A DNA stretch of 5,385 nucleotides, taken from NCBI GenBank assembly GCA_902795985.1, contig CADBNG010000232.1:1-5385 (forward strand), in the 5' to 3' direction. The notes beneath the pieces were generated by a model. The model worked only from the letters and a program-made list of their open reading frames with translations. It was not told where the DNA came from and searched no databases. Position 1 is the first letter of the stretch; the number at the start of each line of letters is the position of its first letter. This DNA is from an uncultured Lachnospiraceae bacterium (GTDB lineage: Bacteria; Bacillota_A; Clostridia; Lachnospirales; Lachnospiraceae). The translations under genes and the position numbers were made by a program. Below are positions 1 through 5,193 of the stretch, piece after piece.

Positions 1-71
1 ATGATCAGCATTGCTGCCGCGACAATGATAATGAAAATGATATTGATCTTTTTACGGATAGAGGTTCTCAT
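1..71 (-). CDS. Sensor histidine kinase, N-terminal fragment (cut by window edge)
   Basis: Only the first 23 codons are visible; the gene runs off the left edge. The start ATG (71-69) lies two bases after the response regulator stop codon. A GAGG ribosome binding site (82-79) sits inside the end of the regulator gene with a 7-nt spacer. The peptide opens MRTSIRKKINIIF and continues IIIVAAAMLI: a short basic cytoplasmic stretch followed by the start of a hydrophobic helix. This is the usual beginning of a membrane sensor kinase (basic N-terminus, TM1, sensor region, HAMP, HisKA, HATPase). The kinase assignment rests on this N-terminus plus tight coupling to an OmpR-type regulator; no catalytic motif is visible. 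It would autophosphorylate on histidine and pass phosphate to the adjacent regulator. The signal it senses cannot be judged. Confidence 0.8.
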   Translation of the reverse strand, partial: MRTSIRKKINIIFIIIVAAAMLI

Positions 72-73
72 CT

Positions 74-745
74 TCAGGCCTCGAATTTATAGCCCACGCC
101 CCATACGGTTTTGATCAGATCACCTTTTGCCCCCATTTTGGAACGCAGCTTCTTGACGTGCGTATCAATCGTACGGGCATCCCCGTAATAATCGTAATTC
201 CAGACATGGTTCAGGATGTTTTCCCGGGAAAGGGCCAGGCCCTTATTCTCCACAAAATAGGTCAGAAGCTCGAACTCCTTGAAGCTGAGATCGATCATCT
301 GTCCGTCAATGCTCACCGTATGGGCCGGCTTGTCGATCAGGATGCCGTTCGCTTCAATCACTTCCTCTTCCGCCGCCGTACTGCGGCGCAGGACCGCTTC
401 CACCCTGGCAACCAGGATTTTGGGACTGAACGGCTTGGAAATGTATTCATCCACCCCGAGATCGAACCCCTGTAGCTCATCCCGCTCCGAATCCTTGGCC
501 GTAAGCATGATAATCGGAACGTCGGACGTACGCCGGATCTCTTTCGTCACTTCCCAGCCGTCAAGCCGGGGCATCATGACATCCAGGATCACCAGATCGA
601 TATCCTTGTCGGCGAAAAAAACATCGATGGCTTCTTCGCCGTCACCCGCTTCGACCACGGTATAGCCGTGCATGGTCAGGAAATCCTTTACCAGTTTTCT
701 CATTCTTGCTTCATCGTCAACAACCAGTATCTTTCTGCTTTCCAT
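74..745 (-). CDS. OmpR/PhoB-family response regulator
   Basis: The 223-residue product is full length for the family. The receiver domain (about 4-120) has the acidic pair D10-D11, phospho-acceptor D55 in the ILDVMMP context, switch T82 and K104-P105. The C-terminal winged helix (about 130-222) has LSFKEFELL at 153-161, recognition-helix region DARTIDTHVKKLR at 189-201, and the closing wing ending GVGYKFEA. It is expected to bind DNA direct repeats as a dimer when phosphorylated by the kinase encoded 2 bp downstream. The start is supported by AGGTG (755-751) with a 5-nt spacer. The gap to the methyltransferase upstream is 86 bp with no convincing promoter, so read-through is possible. It resembles the broad ArlR/VanR/ResD-type group of Bacillota, but a specific name would be a guess; targets and signal are unknown. 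Confidence 0.95.
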   Translation of the reverse strand: MESRKILVVDDEARMRKLVKDFLTMHGYTVVEAGDGEEAIDVFFADKDIDLVILDVMMPRLDGWEVTKEIRRTSDVPIIMLTAKDSERDELQGFDLGVDEYISKPFSPKILVARVEAVLRRSTAAEEEVIEANGILIDKPAHTVSIDGQMIDLSFKEFELLTYFVENKGLALSRENILNHVWNYDYYGDARTIDTHVKKLRSKMGAKGDLIKTVWGVGYKFEA

Positions 746-774
746 TTTCGCACCTGTGTCCTTAATTGAAGTCT

Positions 775-799
775 CTCCGTTTTTCAGACACTGACGGAG
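775..799 (-). other. Bulged stem-loop between methyltransferase and response regulator genes
   Basis: Arms CTCCGT (775-780) and ACGGAG (794-799) pair, and inside them CAG (785-787) pairs with CTG (791-793) around a 3-nt loop, leaving a 4-base bulge (781-784) on one side. In the minus-strand transcript this falls in the gap before the response regulator. It is not followed by a U-run, so it is not a standard intrinsic terminator. It could be a processing or mRNA-stability element, or chance. Confidence 0.25.
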
Positions 800-831
800 G
801 TTTATCTCAGATTATTTCCAGTTTACACGAA

Positions 832-1728
832 TTATGTGTTGTTTTCATGAACATTCCGGTTCTGTTTGTCCACAAGAAGCCATGCGTAAACCCACTCTTT
901 TTCGGCCCGGATGCGTCCGTTCTCATCAGCGAGCGAAGCCAGCGCTTCTTTCATGGCCCGTTCCTGCTGCCCGTCCGGGCCCTCCCGGAAGAACCAGTTT
1001 GAGTATTCTCTGTACGCGGATTCGATATCATAATAATCCACATCCTGCTCGCTGTAGTACGTCAGTTCCGGATAGTATCCTTTCAGGAGGAGTTCATTCA
1101 TCATGCAGTAAAAGCCGGCTCCGTCCCGGGAACGGGCGGGAACAAATCCCAGTTTCTCTTCCAGCGCGGTCTGCAGGGTATCGCGGATTGTTACGAAGTT
1201 CGCGTTGAAGAACCATCCTTTTGACATGGCCATCGCTTTTTCATACCCGGCTTTGTTTCCCACTGCCGGGGTAATAGAGGAAAACACCAGGTCGTATTTC
1301 TCCTCCATACCCTGTTCGGCAGGATCCATCGTTTTAAAATCCAGATCGTAAAAGGAAACATTATCCAGCCCGGCTTCCCGGCAGAAGGCCCAGCCGTATC
1401 CGGTCATCTGATCCGAAATATCCAGACCGTCCGACTGTTTCGCCGTTTTCGCGAATTCCGCGACAAAACGTCCCGGTCCGCAGCCGATATCGATGACGGC
1501 CGTATCCTCCGTCAGAACGCCCCGGCGGATCAGATAACGGGCTGTCGCTTCGACCCTGCGGCGGCTTCTTTCTTCTCTTGCCTGGTTTTCCCGCAGCTCC
1601 TGTTCCCACTTGTGGGCACGTTCGTTCCATTTTTCACGGGTATGATGGTGGGCCGGCATTTTTGGCCGGACATTCCAGAGTTCCTGAAGGTGTGCCAGCT
1701 CGGCTTCCTTCCATAAAATATCACTCAT
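832..1728 (-). CDS. Class I SAM-dependent methyltransferase
   Basis: The product is 298 residues, soluble, with no signal peptide or membrane segment. The Rossmann-type SAM-binding core is clear: motif I AVIDIGCGPG at about 77-86, the acidic residue after strand 2 in GLDIS (D103), an acidic segment near 128-130, and motif IV-like YDLVFSSITPAVG at 145-157. The first 70 residues are helical and charged, with a HHH cluster at 27-29 and an Arg/Glu-rich stretch at 46-58, and probably form a cap for substrate recognition. The C-terminal part (about 160-298) is rich in aromatic and acidic residues. It would transfer a methyl group from SAM to an unidentified substrate, probably a small molecule given the Methyltransf_11/25-like core. 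The start is fixed by AGGAG (1738-1734), 5 nt from the ATG. The zinc-ribbon membrane gene upstream and the two-component genes downstream share its strand. Confidence 0.88.
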   Translation of the reverse strand: MSDILWKEAELAHLQELWNVRPKMPAHHHTREKWNERAHKWEQELRENQAREERSRRRVEATARYLIRRGVLTEDTAVIDIGCGPGRFVAEFAKTAKQSDGLDISDQMTGYGWAFCREAGLDNVSFYDLDFKTMDPAEQGMEEKYDLVFSSITPAVGNKAGYEKAMAMSKGWFFNANFVTIRDTLQTALEEKLGFVPARSRDGAGFYCMMNELLLKGYYPELTYYSEQDVDYYDIESAYREYSNWFFREGPDGQQERAMKEALASLADENGRIRAEKEWVYAWLLVDKQNRNVHENNT

Positions 1729-1776
1729 GCTTTCTCCTGTTGTTTATCTGCGGCCGCAGGAGGCCTTTTCTGCAAA

Positions 1777-1810
1777 CGAACCTCTGCCTACTTCTGTCTG
1801 CAGAGGTTCG
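1777..1810. repeat. Perfect 11-bp inverted repeat upstream of the methyltransferase
   Basis: CGAACCTCTGC (1777-1787) and GCAGAGGTTCG (1800-1810) are exact reverse complements around a 12-nt loop. On the minus strand the hairpin lies after the zinc-ribbon gene and about 50 nt before the methyltransferase start. It is followed there by only three U residues, so it would be a weak terminator at best. An attenuator-like or mRNA-stabilising hairpin between the two genes is an alternative. Confidence 0.55.
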
Positions 1811-1885
1811 ATTCGTCCATGGGTTATATGGCGCAGCGCCCGGGATGGAGCGGCCGCCATTACCTCCGGTTATTTCGATAACGGA

Positions 1886-2440
1886 TCATTTACACCCGTT
1901 CGGGCATCCGCCTTTGTTTGCGTCATAACGGGTTCCGCAATGGGCGCAGAAACGATAGTCCGGGGCGATCTCCGGCTCGTTCTCCAGCGGGGCATCTTCA
2001 TACTTCTGCTCCGGCGCTTCCGGATCCAGCCCCATCAGCGGTGCTTTCGGGGATTTGCCCAGCTTCTCATTGATCTGGCGGGTATTCTTCAGAATCAGCA
2101 GCGTCACCAGAATCAGCTCATACATAAGACGGGTGACAAAAATGCCGATCAGTATCACAAAAACGCCGACAAGGAATGTATATCCGAAAAGCAGTGAAAA
2201 GCCAAACAGACAAATCAGCAGTGTCGTAAAGATGTAAAGGACCTTCAGAATGGTTTCCACCCATAAATGGCGGAACTGGATCAGGTCATGCAGTTTCTGG
2301 AAAAACGGACTCAGCTCCGGGCGTCTTTTTTCGGGCAGAACCAGCACCGCAATCAGGATGGTCAGAACAATCGCCGCAATAACGCTGATTGCCAGCAGGA
2401 CCAGAGATACACGTGAAATGGGTAATCCTGTCATATACAT
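1886..2440 (-). CDS. DUF4282-like membrane protein with C-terminal zinc ribbon
   Basis: The 184-residue product has three hydrophobic stretches: about 12-35, 65-85 and 88-117 (the last two separated by a short turn). A cytoplasmic-looking acidic, proline-rich linker (about 128-160) leads to a zinc-ribbon-like tail with C165-x2-C168 and C179-x3-C183. The central region, with an FQKLHDLIQFRHLWVE amphipathic segment before the second helix and an RLMYELILVTLLILKN segment after the hairpin, resembles DUF4282 membrane proteins. That match is from memory of the family pattern and is moderately confident. Function is unknown; a tail ribbon could bind zinc or mediate protein contacts at the membrane. 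The start is supported by AAGGAGGAG (2457-2449) with an 8-nt spacer; a second ATG two codons later (2434) is slightly too distant. A good promoter lies about 80 bp upstream. Confidence 0.8.
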   Translation of the reverse strand: MYMTGLPISRVSLVLLAISVIAAIVLTILIAVLVLPEKRRPELSPFFQKLHDLIQFRHLWVETILKVLYIFTTLLICLFGFSLLFGYTFLVGVFVILIGIFVTRLMYELILVTLLILKNTRQINEKLGKSPKAPLMGLDPEAPEQKYEDAPLENEPEIAPDYRFCAHCGTRYDANKGGCPNGCK

Positions 2441-2522
2441 AATATATGCTCCTCCTTCATTGAAAACAATCTCCCGGCGTTACACAGCAGCTGTCTGTCA
2501 TGACGCAGGAAACCGTGACTGT

Positions 2523-2551
2523 ATTTTACCGCATCAGTGCGGCAATATCAA
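2523..2551 (-). promoter_or_regulatory. Sigma70-type promoter for the zinc-ribbon membrane gene, with operator-like palindrome
   Basis: TTGATA (2551-2546) and TAAAAT (2528-2523) are separated by exactly 17 bp; each box matches consensus at 5 of 6 or close to it. Transcription would start near 2516, giving a leader of about 75 nt before the ATG at 2440. Between the boxes lies a perfect 5-bp inverted repeat with a 4-nt centre (CCGCA/TGCGG, 2529-2542), a position where a repressor could block RNA polymerase. The palindrome as operator is inference. Confidence 0.55.
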
Positions 2552-2616
2552 GTAACACATCACGGCCGGGTCCCCGGACAAGGGTGTTCCGGACCGGATG
2601 AAGGCGATACTTCCGC

Positions 2617-2644
2617 TTTACAGGCTGACCGTCTTTTGTACTAT
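2617..2644 (+). promoter_or_regulatory. Possible distal plus-strand promoter for the exported protein gene
   Basis: TTTACA (2617-2622) and TACTAT (2639-2644) are 16 bp apart, close to sigma70 consensus. Transcription would begin near 2651 and run directly into the terminator-like hairpin at 2660-2685, so if real it would make a short RNA or a conditionally extended leader of about 150 nt for the gene at 2804. Confidence 0.3.
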
Positions 2645-2659
2645 TCGGGCCGGAAGAGC

Positions 2660-2685
2660 TCCGGACCAGAATTCCGGAATTTTTT
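2660..2685 (+). terminator. Terminator-like hairpin with T6 run upstream of the exported protein gene
   Basis: TCCGGA (2660-2665) pairs with TCCGGA (2673-2678) across a 7-nt loop, followed by A and six T residues (2680-2685). The 5' arm could instead pair with CCGGA at 2650-2654 (5-nt loop), an alternative fold like that of attenuators. The stem is only 6 bp, and no plus-strand gene lies upstream to need a terminator, so it may be a leader attenuator or chance. Confidence 0.3.
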
Positions 2686-2747
2686 CTCTCCCGCACTCTC
2701 CATTTCACCTCGAAAAGCGCTGAAACAAATCTGCAGACCCCATCGTT

Positions 2748-2753
2748 TATGAT
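2748..2753 (+). promoter_or_regulatory. Possible proximal -10 box for the exported protein gene
   Basis: TATGAT (2748-2753) matches the -10 consensus at 5 of 6 positions and would give a start near 2760 and a leader of about 44 nt. The sequence 17 bp upstream (ACAAAT, 2725-2730) is a poor -35, so this would need an activator. Confidence 0.3.
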
Positions 2754-2790
2754 GAAGCCATCAAAGGAAACACATTCCATCAGCCTTATT

Positions 2791-2796
2791 GGAGGA
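2791..2796 (+). promoter_or_regulatory. Ribosome binding site that fixes the exported protein start at 2804
   Basis: GGAGGA (2791-2796) lies 8 nt before ATG 2804 when the GGAGG core is counted. An in-frame TTG at 2789 overlaps this site and therefore cannot use it, and translation from ATG 2804 gives a clean signal peptide starting MKKKFR. Confidence 0.8.
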
Positions 2797-2803
2797 AGCC
2801 ATA

Positions 2804-3307
2804 ATGAAAAAGAAGTTTCGTATAATCGCCGCTGTTCTGACCCTTGCCGCTCTTCTGACTCTCTCCGCCGGTTCCGTATTCGCCTGCAGCGATACAAAAG
2901 ATCTCGCGGATTATTTCGGCAAAAGCCTGAGTAATACAATCACTGCTTTTCCGGAAGCAACATCCCGGAACGGGCGCTGCTTTACAACGGTTATCGAATT
3001 CGGAGGAACGACTAAAGATAATTACCGGGAAGCAACGATCGTCTGCAACGGCGCTGAAGAAGTGTATAATATCCAGATTCACGGAAACAATGCTCAGTAT
3101 AAAATCCACGGAGTATACTGCGGCATGAACCTGTGCGATGCCGTCGATCTGCTGTTCCGGAACGGCTATTCTCTGGACGCCACCGTGTACCAGAAAGACG
3201 GAAGCCTGATTGATACTTATAAGAACAAAAAGCGGAACATCGTCCTTACCGTCACGACGAATTCTTCCTGCAAGGTTACGGATGTCGTAATGCTGAAAGA
3301 TTCTTAA
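2804..3307 (+). CDS. Exported protein of unknown function, six cysteines
   Basis: The product is 167 residues from ATG 2804. It starts with a classic export signal: basic MKKKFR (1-6), hydrophobic core (7-20), then AGSVFA ahead of C28. Cleavage after A27 (V-x-A) by signal peptidase I fits. The V-F-A-C context is only a poor lipobox because of F26, so a lipoprotein is possible but less likely. The mature part has cysteines at 28, 59, 81, 106, 111 and 156. Two similar-looking portions follow: about 33-92 (DYFGKSLSNTI then a beta-rich IEFGG...REATIVC) and about 99-165 (a GVYCGMNLCDAVDLLFRNGY helix, then beta strands and a final KVTDVVMLK strand). That helix-then-strands layout recalls small clostridial extracytoplasmic domains, but I do not recognise the family. 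It stands alone on this strand, divergent from the zinc-ribbon gene, and ends at a repeat-rich terminator region. Confidence 0.85.
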   Translation: MKKKFRIIAAVLTLAALLTLSAGSVFACSDTKDLADYFGKSLSNTITAFPEATSRNGRCFTTVIEFGGTTKDNYREATIVCNGAEEVYNIQIHGNNAQYKIHGVYCGMNLCDAVDLLFRNGYSLDATVYQKDGSLIDTYKNKKRNIVLTVTTNSSCKVTDVVMLKDS

Positions 3308-3314
3308 TAAACGT

Positions 3315-3440
3315 TCCGGCTCCGGTCGCAACCACCCGAAAAACAACAGCGACAGAGAACCGTGGATCAAGGGGTCAGCCCCCTTGATCCGGACCCCTTG
3401 ATCCGGCTCCGGTCCTGACCATCCGAAGAGAAAGAGACAC
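3315..3440. repeat. Imperfect direct duplication, 87-bp offset
   Basis: The 13-mer TCCGGCTCCGGTC occurs exactly at 3315-3327 and 3402-3414. Similar sequence continues after each copy: ACCACCCGAA at 3331-3340 against ACCATCCGAA at 3418-3427, then an A-rich stretch ending GACA at 3351-3354 and 3436-3439. The hairpin with a duplicated arm lies between the copies. It looks like an old segmental duplication in the 3' region of the exported protein gene. Confidence 0.55.
3364..3404. repeat. Perfect 11-bp hairpin with duplicated 3' arm
   Basis: GGATCAAGGGG (3364-3374) is exactly complementary to CCCCTTGATCC at 3380-3390 (5-nt loop) and again at 3394-3404 (19-nt loop). The two 3' arms sit 14 bp apart within an exact 13-bp direct repeat (3380-3392 and 3394-3406). 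No T-run follows, so it is not a canonical intrinsic terminator, although it lies just downstream of the plus-strand gene and could protect its mRNA end. The two pairings exclude each other. Confidence 0.7.
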
Positions 3441-3474
3441 CCGCGCTGTGAAGCCAGGCGGGTGTCCCTTCTTT
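3436..3474. terminator. Bidirectional rho-independent terminator between convergent genes
   Basis: GACACCCGC (3436-3444) and GCGGGTGTC (3458-3466) form a 9-bp GC-rich stem, extended inward by CTG/CAG (3446-3448 with 3455-3457). On the plus strand it is followed by CCTTCTTT; on the minus strand by TCTTTCTCTT. It lies between the converging exported protein and transporter genes, 128 bp after the first stop codon and about 28 bp after the second, so it can serve both. Confidence 0.85.
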
Positions 3475-3494
3475 ACCTGTAATTTTGGAAATGC

Positions 3495-4835
3495 TTATTT
3501 CCAGCCGAATGTAGCCAGACCGTAAATGTAAAGGGCCAGCACACAGATCGGAACAACGTATTTGAAGATCGGTTTCATCCAGTTTTTCACTTTCAGACCT
3601 TTTCCGGAATTGGCCTCCGCGACAAAAGCATCCCAGCCCCAGCCGTTTTTATAGCAGCAGAACAGCGCAAAGATCAGGGCGCCGAGCGGAAGCAGGTTGG
3701 TGCTGACGATGAAATCCCAGAAATCCAGCCAGGCGGATCCGTCCGCAAAAGGCTGGAAATGCAGCACGCTGTAGCCGAGGGCTGTCGTAAGGGCAATCAG
3801 GAAAATCCCGATACCGCAGATCAGGCTGCCCTTTTTCCGGCTCCATCCGGTGAGTTCGCGGATCATGGCCAGAATGTTTTCGAATACGGCAAGCTCCGTC
3901 GAGAATGCCGCAAAGACCATGAACAGGAAGAACAGGGTGCCCCAGAGTCTTCCGCCGGCCATGTTGTTGAAAACCGTAGCCATGGTATCGAACAGCAGCG
4001 ACGGTCCGGCATTCACTTCGATATTATAGGTGAAGCAGGCCGGGAAAATGATAAATCCGGCCATAATGGCCACGAAGGTGTCCAGAATAATGATATTGAC
4101 CGATTCACCCATTAAGGAGCGGTCCTTGCCGATATAACTGCCGAAAATCGCCATGGATCCGATTCCGAGGCTCAGGGTAAAGAAAGCCTGGTTCATCGCG
4201 CCGACAATAACCTTCCCATTAATTTTTGAGAAATCGGGAACCAGATAAAAAGTCAGGCCTTCCTTTGCCCCGGTAAGCAGGCCACTGTGCACCGCCAGGA
4301 CGATCATGATCACAAGGAGCAGGATCATCATATACTTGGTGACGCGTTCCAGACCGCCCTGAAGGTTAAAGCTCAGGACGAAAAACCCGATGGCGACAGC
4401 GATCGCCAGGAACGTAACATTGATTCCCGGATTGGTAATCATTCCGCCGAAGCTCAGTCCTTCGGAGCCCCCGGTCAGGAATTTAATGAAATAATAAATC
4501 ATCCATCCGGTAACGACCGTATAGAATGCCATAAGGGCAATGTTTCCAAGCAGCGCAAAATAGCCGTGAATATGCCACTTCTGCCCGGGTTGCTCCAGCT
4601 TGTAATACATTTTTACCGGGCTGGCCTGCGAGGCCCTTCCCATGGAAAACTCCATGACCATGGCCGGAAGGCCAAGAACCACCAGGCAGATTACATAAAT
4701 AAGTACGAAACCGCCTCCGCCGTACTGGCCGGTCATCCACGGAAACTTCCAGACATTTCCGCACCCGATTGCGCATCCCGCACTGAGCATGATAAAGCCC
4801 AGCCGGCTGCCCAGTCTCTCTCTCTCACTGTTCAT
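3495..4835 (-). CDS. Na+-dependent amino acid transporter, NSS/SNF family (LeuT/MhsT-like)
   Basis: The product is 446 residues in the inner membrane with about 11 helices, the usual count for short bacterial members such as MhsT. The family signature is clear: RLGFIMLSAGCAIGCGNVWKFP at 11-32, with the unwound TM1 region around A22-N27 (N27 is the equivalent of a Na1 ligand in LeuT), then GGGGF at 39-43 and ExxxG at 62-66. TM6 carries NQAFFTLSLGIGSMAIFGSY (215-234), TM7 LDTFVAIMAGFIIFP (251-265), and TM8 FAAFSTELAVFE (308-319), where S312-T313 match the Na2-site pair. It would import an amino acid by Na+ symport; the substrate, perhaps a hydrophobic or aromatic amino acid, cannot be read from sequence. 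I start it at ATG 4835 rather than 4853 because of AGGAG at 4848-4844 and because family N-termini begin shortly before the RLGF motif. Confidence 0.95.
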   Translation of the reverse strand: MNSERERLGSRLGFIMLSAGCAIGCGNVWKFPWMTGQYGGGGFVLIYVICLVVLGLPAMVMEFSMGRASQASPVKMYYKLEQPGQKWHIHGYFALLGNIALMAFYTVVTGWMIYYFIKFLTGGSEGLSFGGMITNPGINVTFLAIAVAIGFFVLSFNLQGGLERVTKYMMILLLVIMIVLAVHSGLLTGAKEGLTFYLVPDFSKINGKVIVGAMNQAFFTLSLGIGSMAIFGSYIGKDRSLMGESVNIIILDTFVAIMAGFIIFPACFTYNIEVNAGPSLLFDTMATVFNNMAGGRLWGTLFFLFMVFAAFSTELAVFENILAMIRELTGWSRKKGSLICGIGIFLIALTTALGYSVLHFQPFADGSAWLDFWDFIVSTNLLPLGALIFALFCCYKNGWGWDAFVAEANSGKGLKVKNWMKPIFKYVVPICVLALYIYGLATFGWK

Positions 4836-4843
4836 TGGTAAAT

Positions 4844-4848
4844 CTCCT
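4844..4848 (-). promoter_or_regulatory. Ribosome binding site that fixes the transporter start at 4835
   Basis: AGGAG (4848-4844, within AGAGGAGA) lies 8 nt before ATG 4835. A competing AAGGA upstream of ATG 4853 (7-nt spacer) would add six residues, MRGDLP, that are not typical of the family; the inner start is preferred but the outer one is not excluded. Confidence 0.7.
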
Positions 4849-4883
4849 CTCATTGATAGGTCCTTAGGAAAGTATAATAAATT

Positions 4884-4912
4884 ATAATAAACCCTTATTT
4901 ACACTTTGTCTA
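4884..4912 (-). promoter_or_regulatory. Sigma70-type promoter of the transporter gene
   Basis: TAGACA (4912-4907) and TATTAT (4889-4884) are exactly 17 bp apart; a perfect TATAAT overlaps three bases further on. Transcription would start near 4877, giving a leader of about 40 nt. The AT-rich tract 4872-4904 stands out against GC-richer flanks. The tandem repeats begin 26 bp behind the -35 box. Confidence 0.7.
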
Positions 4913-4937
4913 CAGTCTGTATTTCCGGCGATGCCCT

Positions 4938-5073
4938 GTTCCGAAGGGGACGGTTCCTTTCGGAATCCTGCTCCGCCCTCCGTGTTCCGAAGGGGCGGTT
5001 CCTTTCGGAACCCTGCTCCGCCCTCTATGTTCCGGAGGGGCGGTTCCTTTCGGAATCCTGCTCCGCCCCATTT
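4938..5073. repeat. Three tandem 45-46 bp repeats behind the transporter promoter
   Basis: Units are 4938-4983 (46 bp, one extra A at 4950), 4984-5028 and 5029-5073 (45 bp each), all beginning GTTCCG and containing CGGTTCCTTTCGGAA and CTGCTCCGCCC. They abut with no unique spacers, which rules out CRISPR. Each unit can fold as TTCCGAA..TTCGGAA; the third has TTCCGGA, which still pairs through a G-U wobble. A second, competing pairing GGGCGG..CCGCCC also exists in units 2 and 3. Open frames crossing the array show a 15-residue period only because 45 is a multiple of three; they lack ribosome binding sites and are not taken as genes. Confidence 0.9.
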
Positions 5074-5193
5074 GGGTGTCGCCGCCAGAGTACCTGCTGT
5101 CCGGCTGGCAATGTTTATTTTACTCAAAGGCAAGCCGGCACATATTGTCCGTTGGAAGAGAACAAATAAATAGAAAGCAAACGTTCAAAGCGA
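5074..5193. other. Non-coding spacer between the two repeat arrays
   Basis: I see no gene here. It holds an imperfect inverted repeat, CCGGCTGGC (5101-5109) with GCAAGCCGG (5130-5138), one mismatch and a 20-nt AT-rich loop. The end, around 5182-5193, weakly resembles the tail of a decayed copy of the 64-bp unit that follows. Confidence 0.4.

Larger units (their letters stand above)
2441..2803. other. Divergent intergenic region, no gene
   Basis: This stretch of 363 bp separates two divergently transcribed genes. Open frames in it have no ribosome binding site, no recognisable product and biased composition, so I see no gene. It contains the minus-strand promoter described separately, possible plus-strand promoter elements, a hairpin with a T-run (2660-2685) and several short GC-rich palindromes around 2562-2600 built on CCGG. 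Confidence 0.6.

Noticed and set aside
1800..1820. tRNA T-arm-like sequence (GAGGTTCGATTC)
   Set aside because: The flanking bases do not form the T-stem, and no acceptor, D or anticodon arm can be found around it.
1750..1857. Two GCGGCCGC octamers exactly 100 bp apart (1750-1757 and 1850-1857)
   Set aside because: Neighbouring bases share no further similarity; in a GC-rich gap this is most likely chance, with no sign of cloning or a mobile element.
1744..1860. 38-residue minus-strand small ORF between the zinc-ribbon and methyltransferase genes, with GGAGG at 1867-1863
   Set aside because: The spacer from GGAGG to ATG is only 2 nt, the peptide is low-complexity and Arg/Ala-rich, and the frame runs through the 11-bp hairpin.
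2526..2939. Open frames through the divergent intergenic region on both strands
   Set aside because: They overlap the promoter and the signal peptide of the exported protein in other frames, lack ribosome binding sites and encode no recognisable domain.
3759..4841. Plus-strand open frames opposite the transporter gene
   Set aside because: These are shadows of the minus-strand transporter; their Gln/His/Lys-rich products mirror its codons and have no start signals.
4882..5173. Open frames across the 45-bp repeats encoding 15-residue repeats on either strand
   Set aside because: The periodic peptide follows from a 45-bp repeat unit. There is no ribosome binding site, the frames overlap on both strands, and composition is unlike the real genes.
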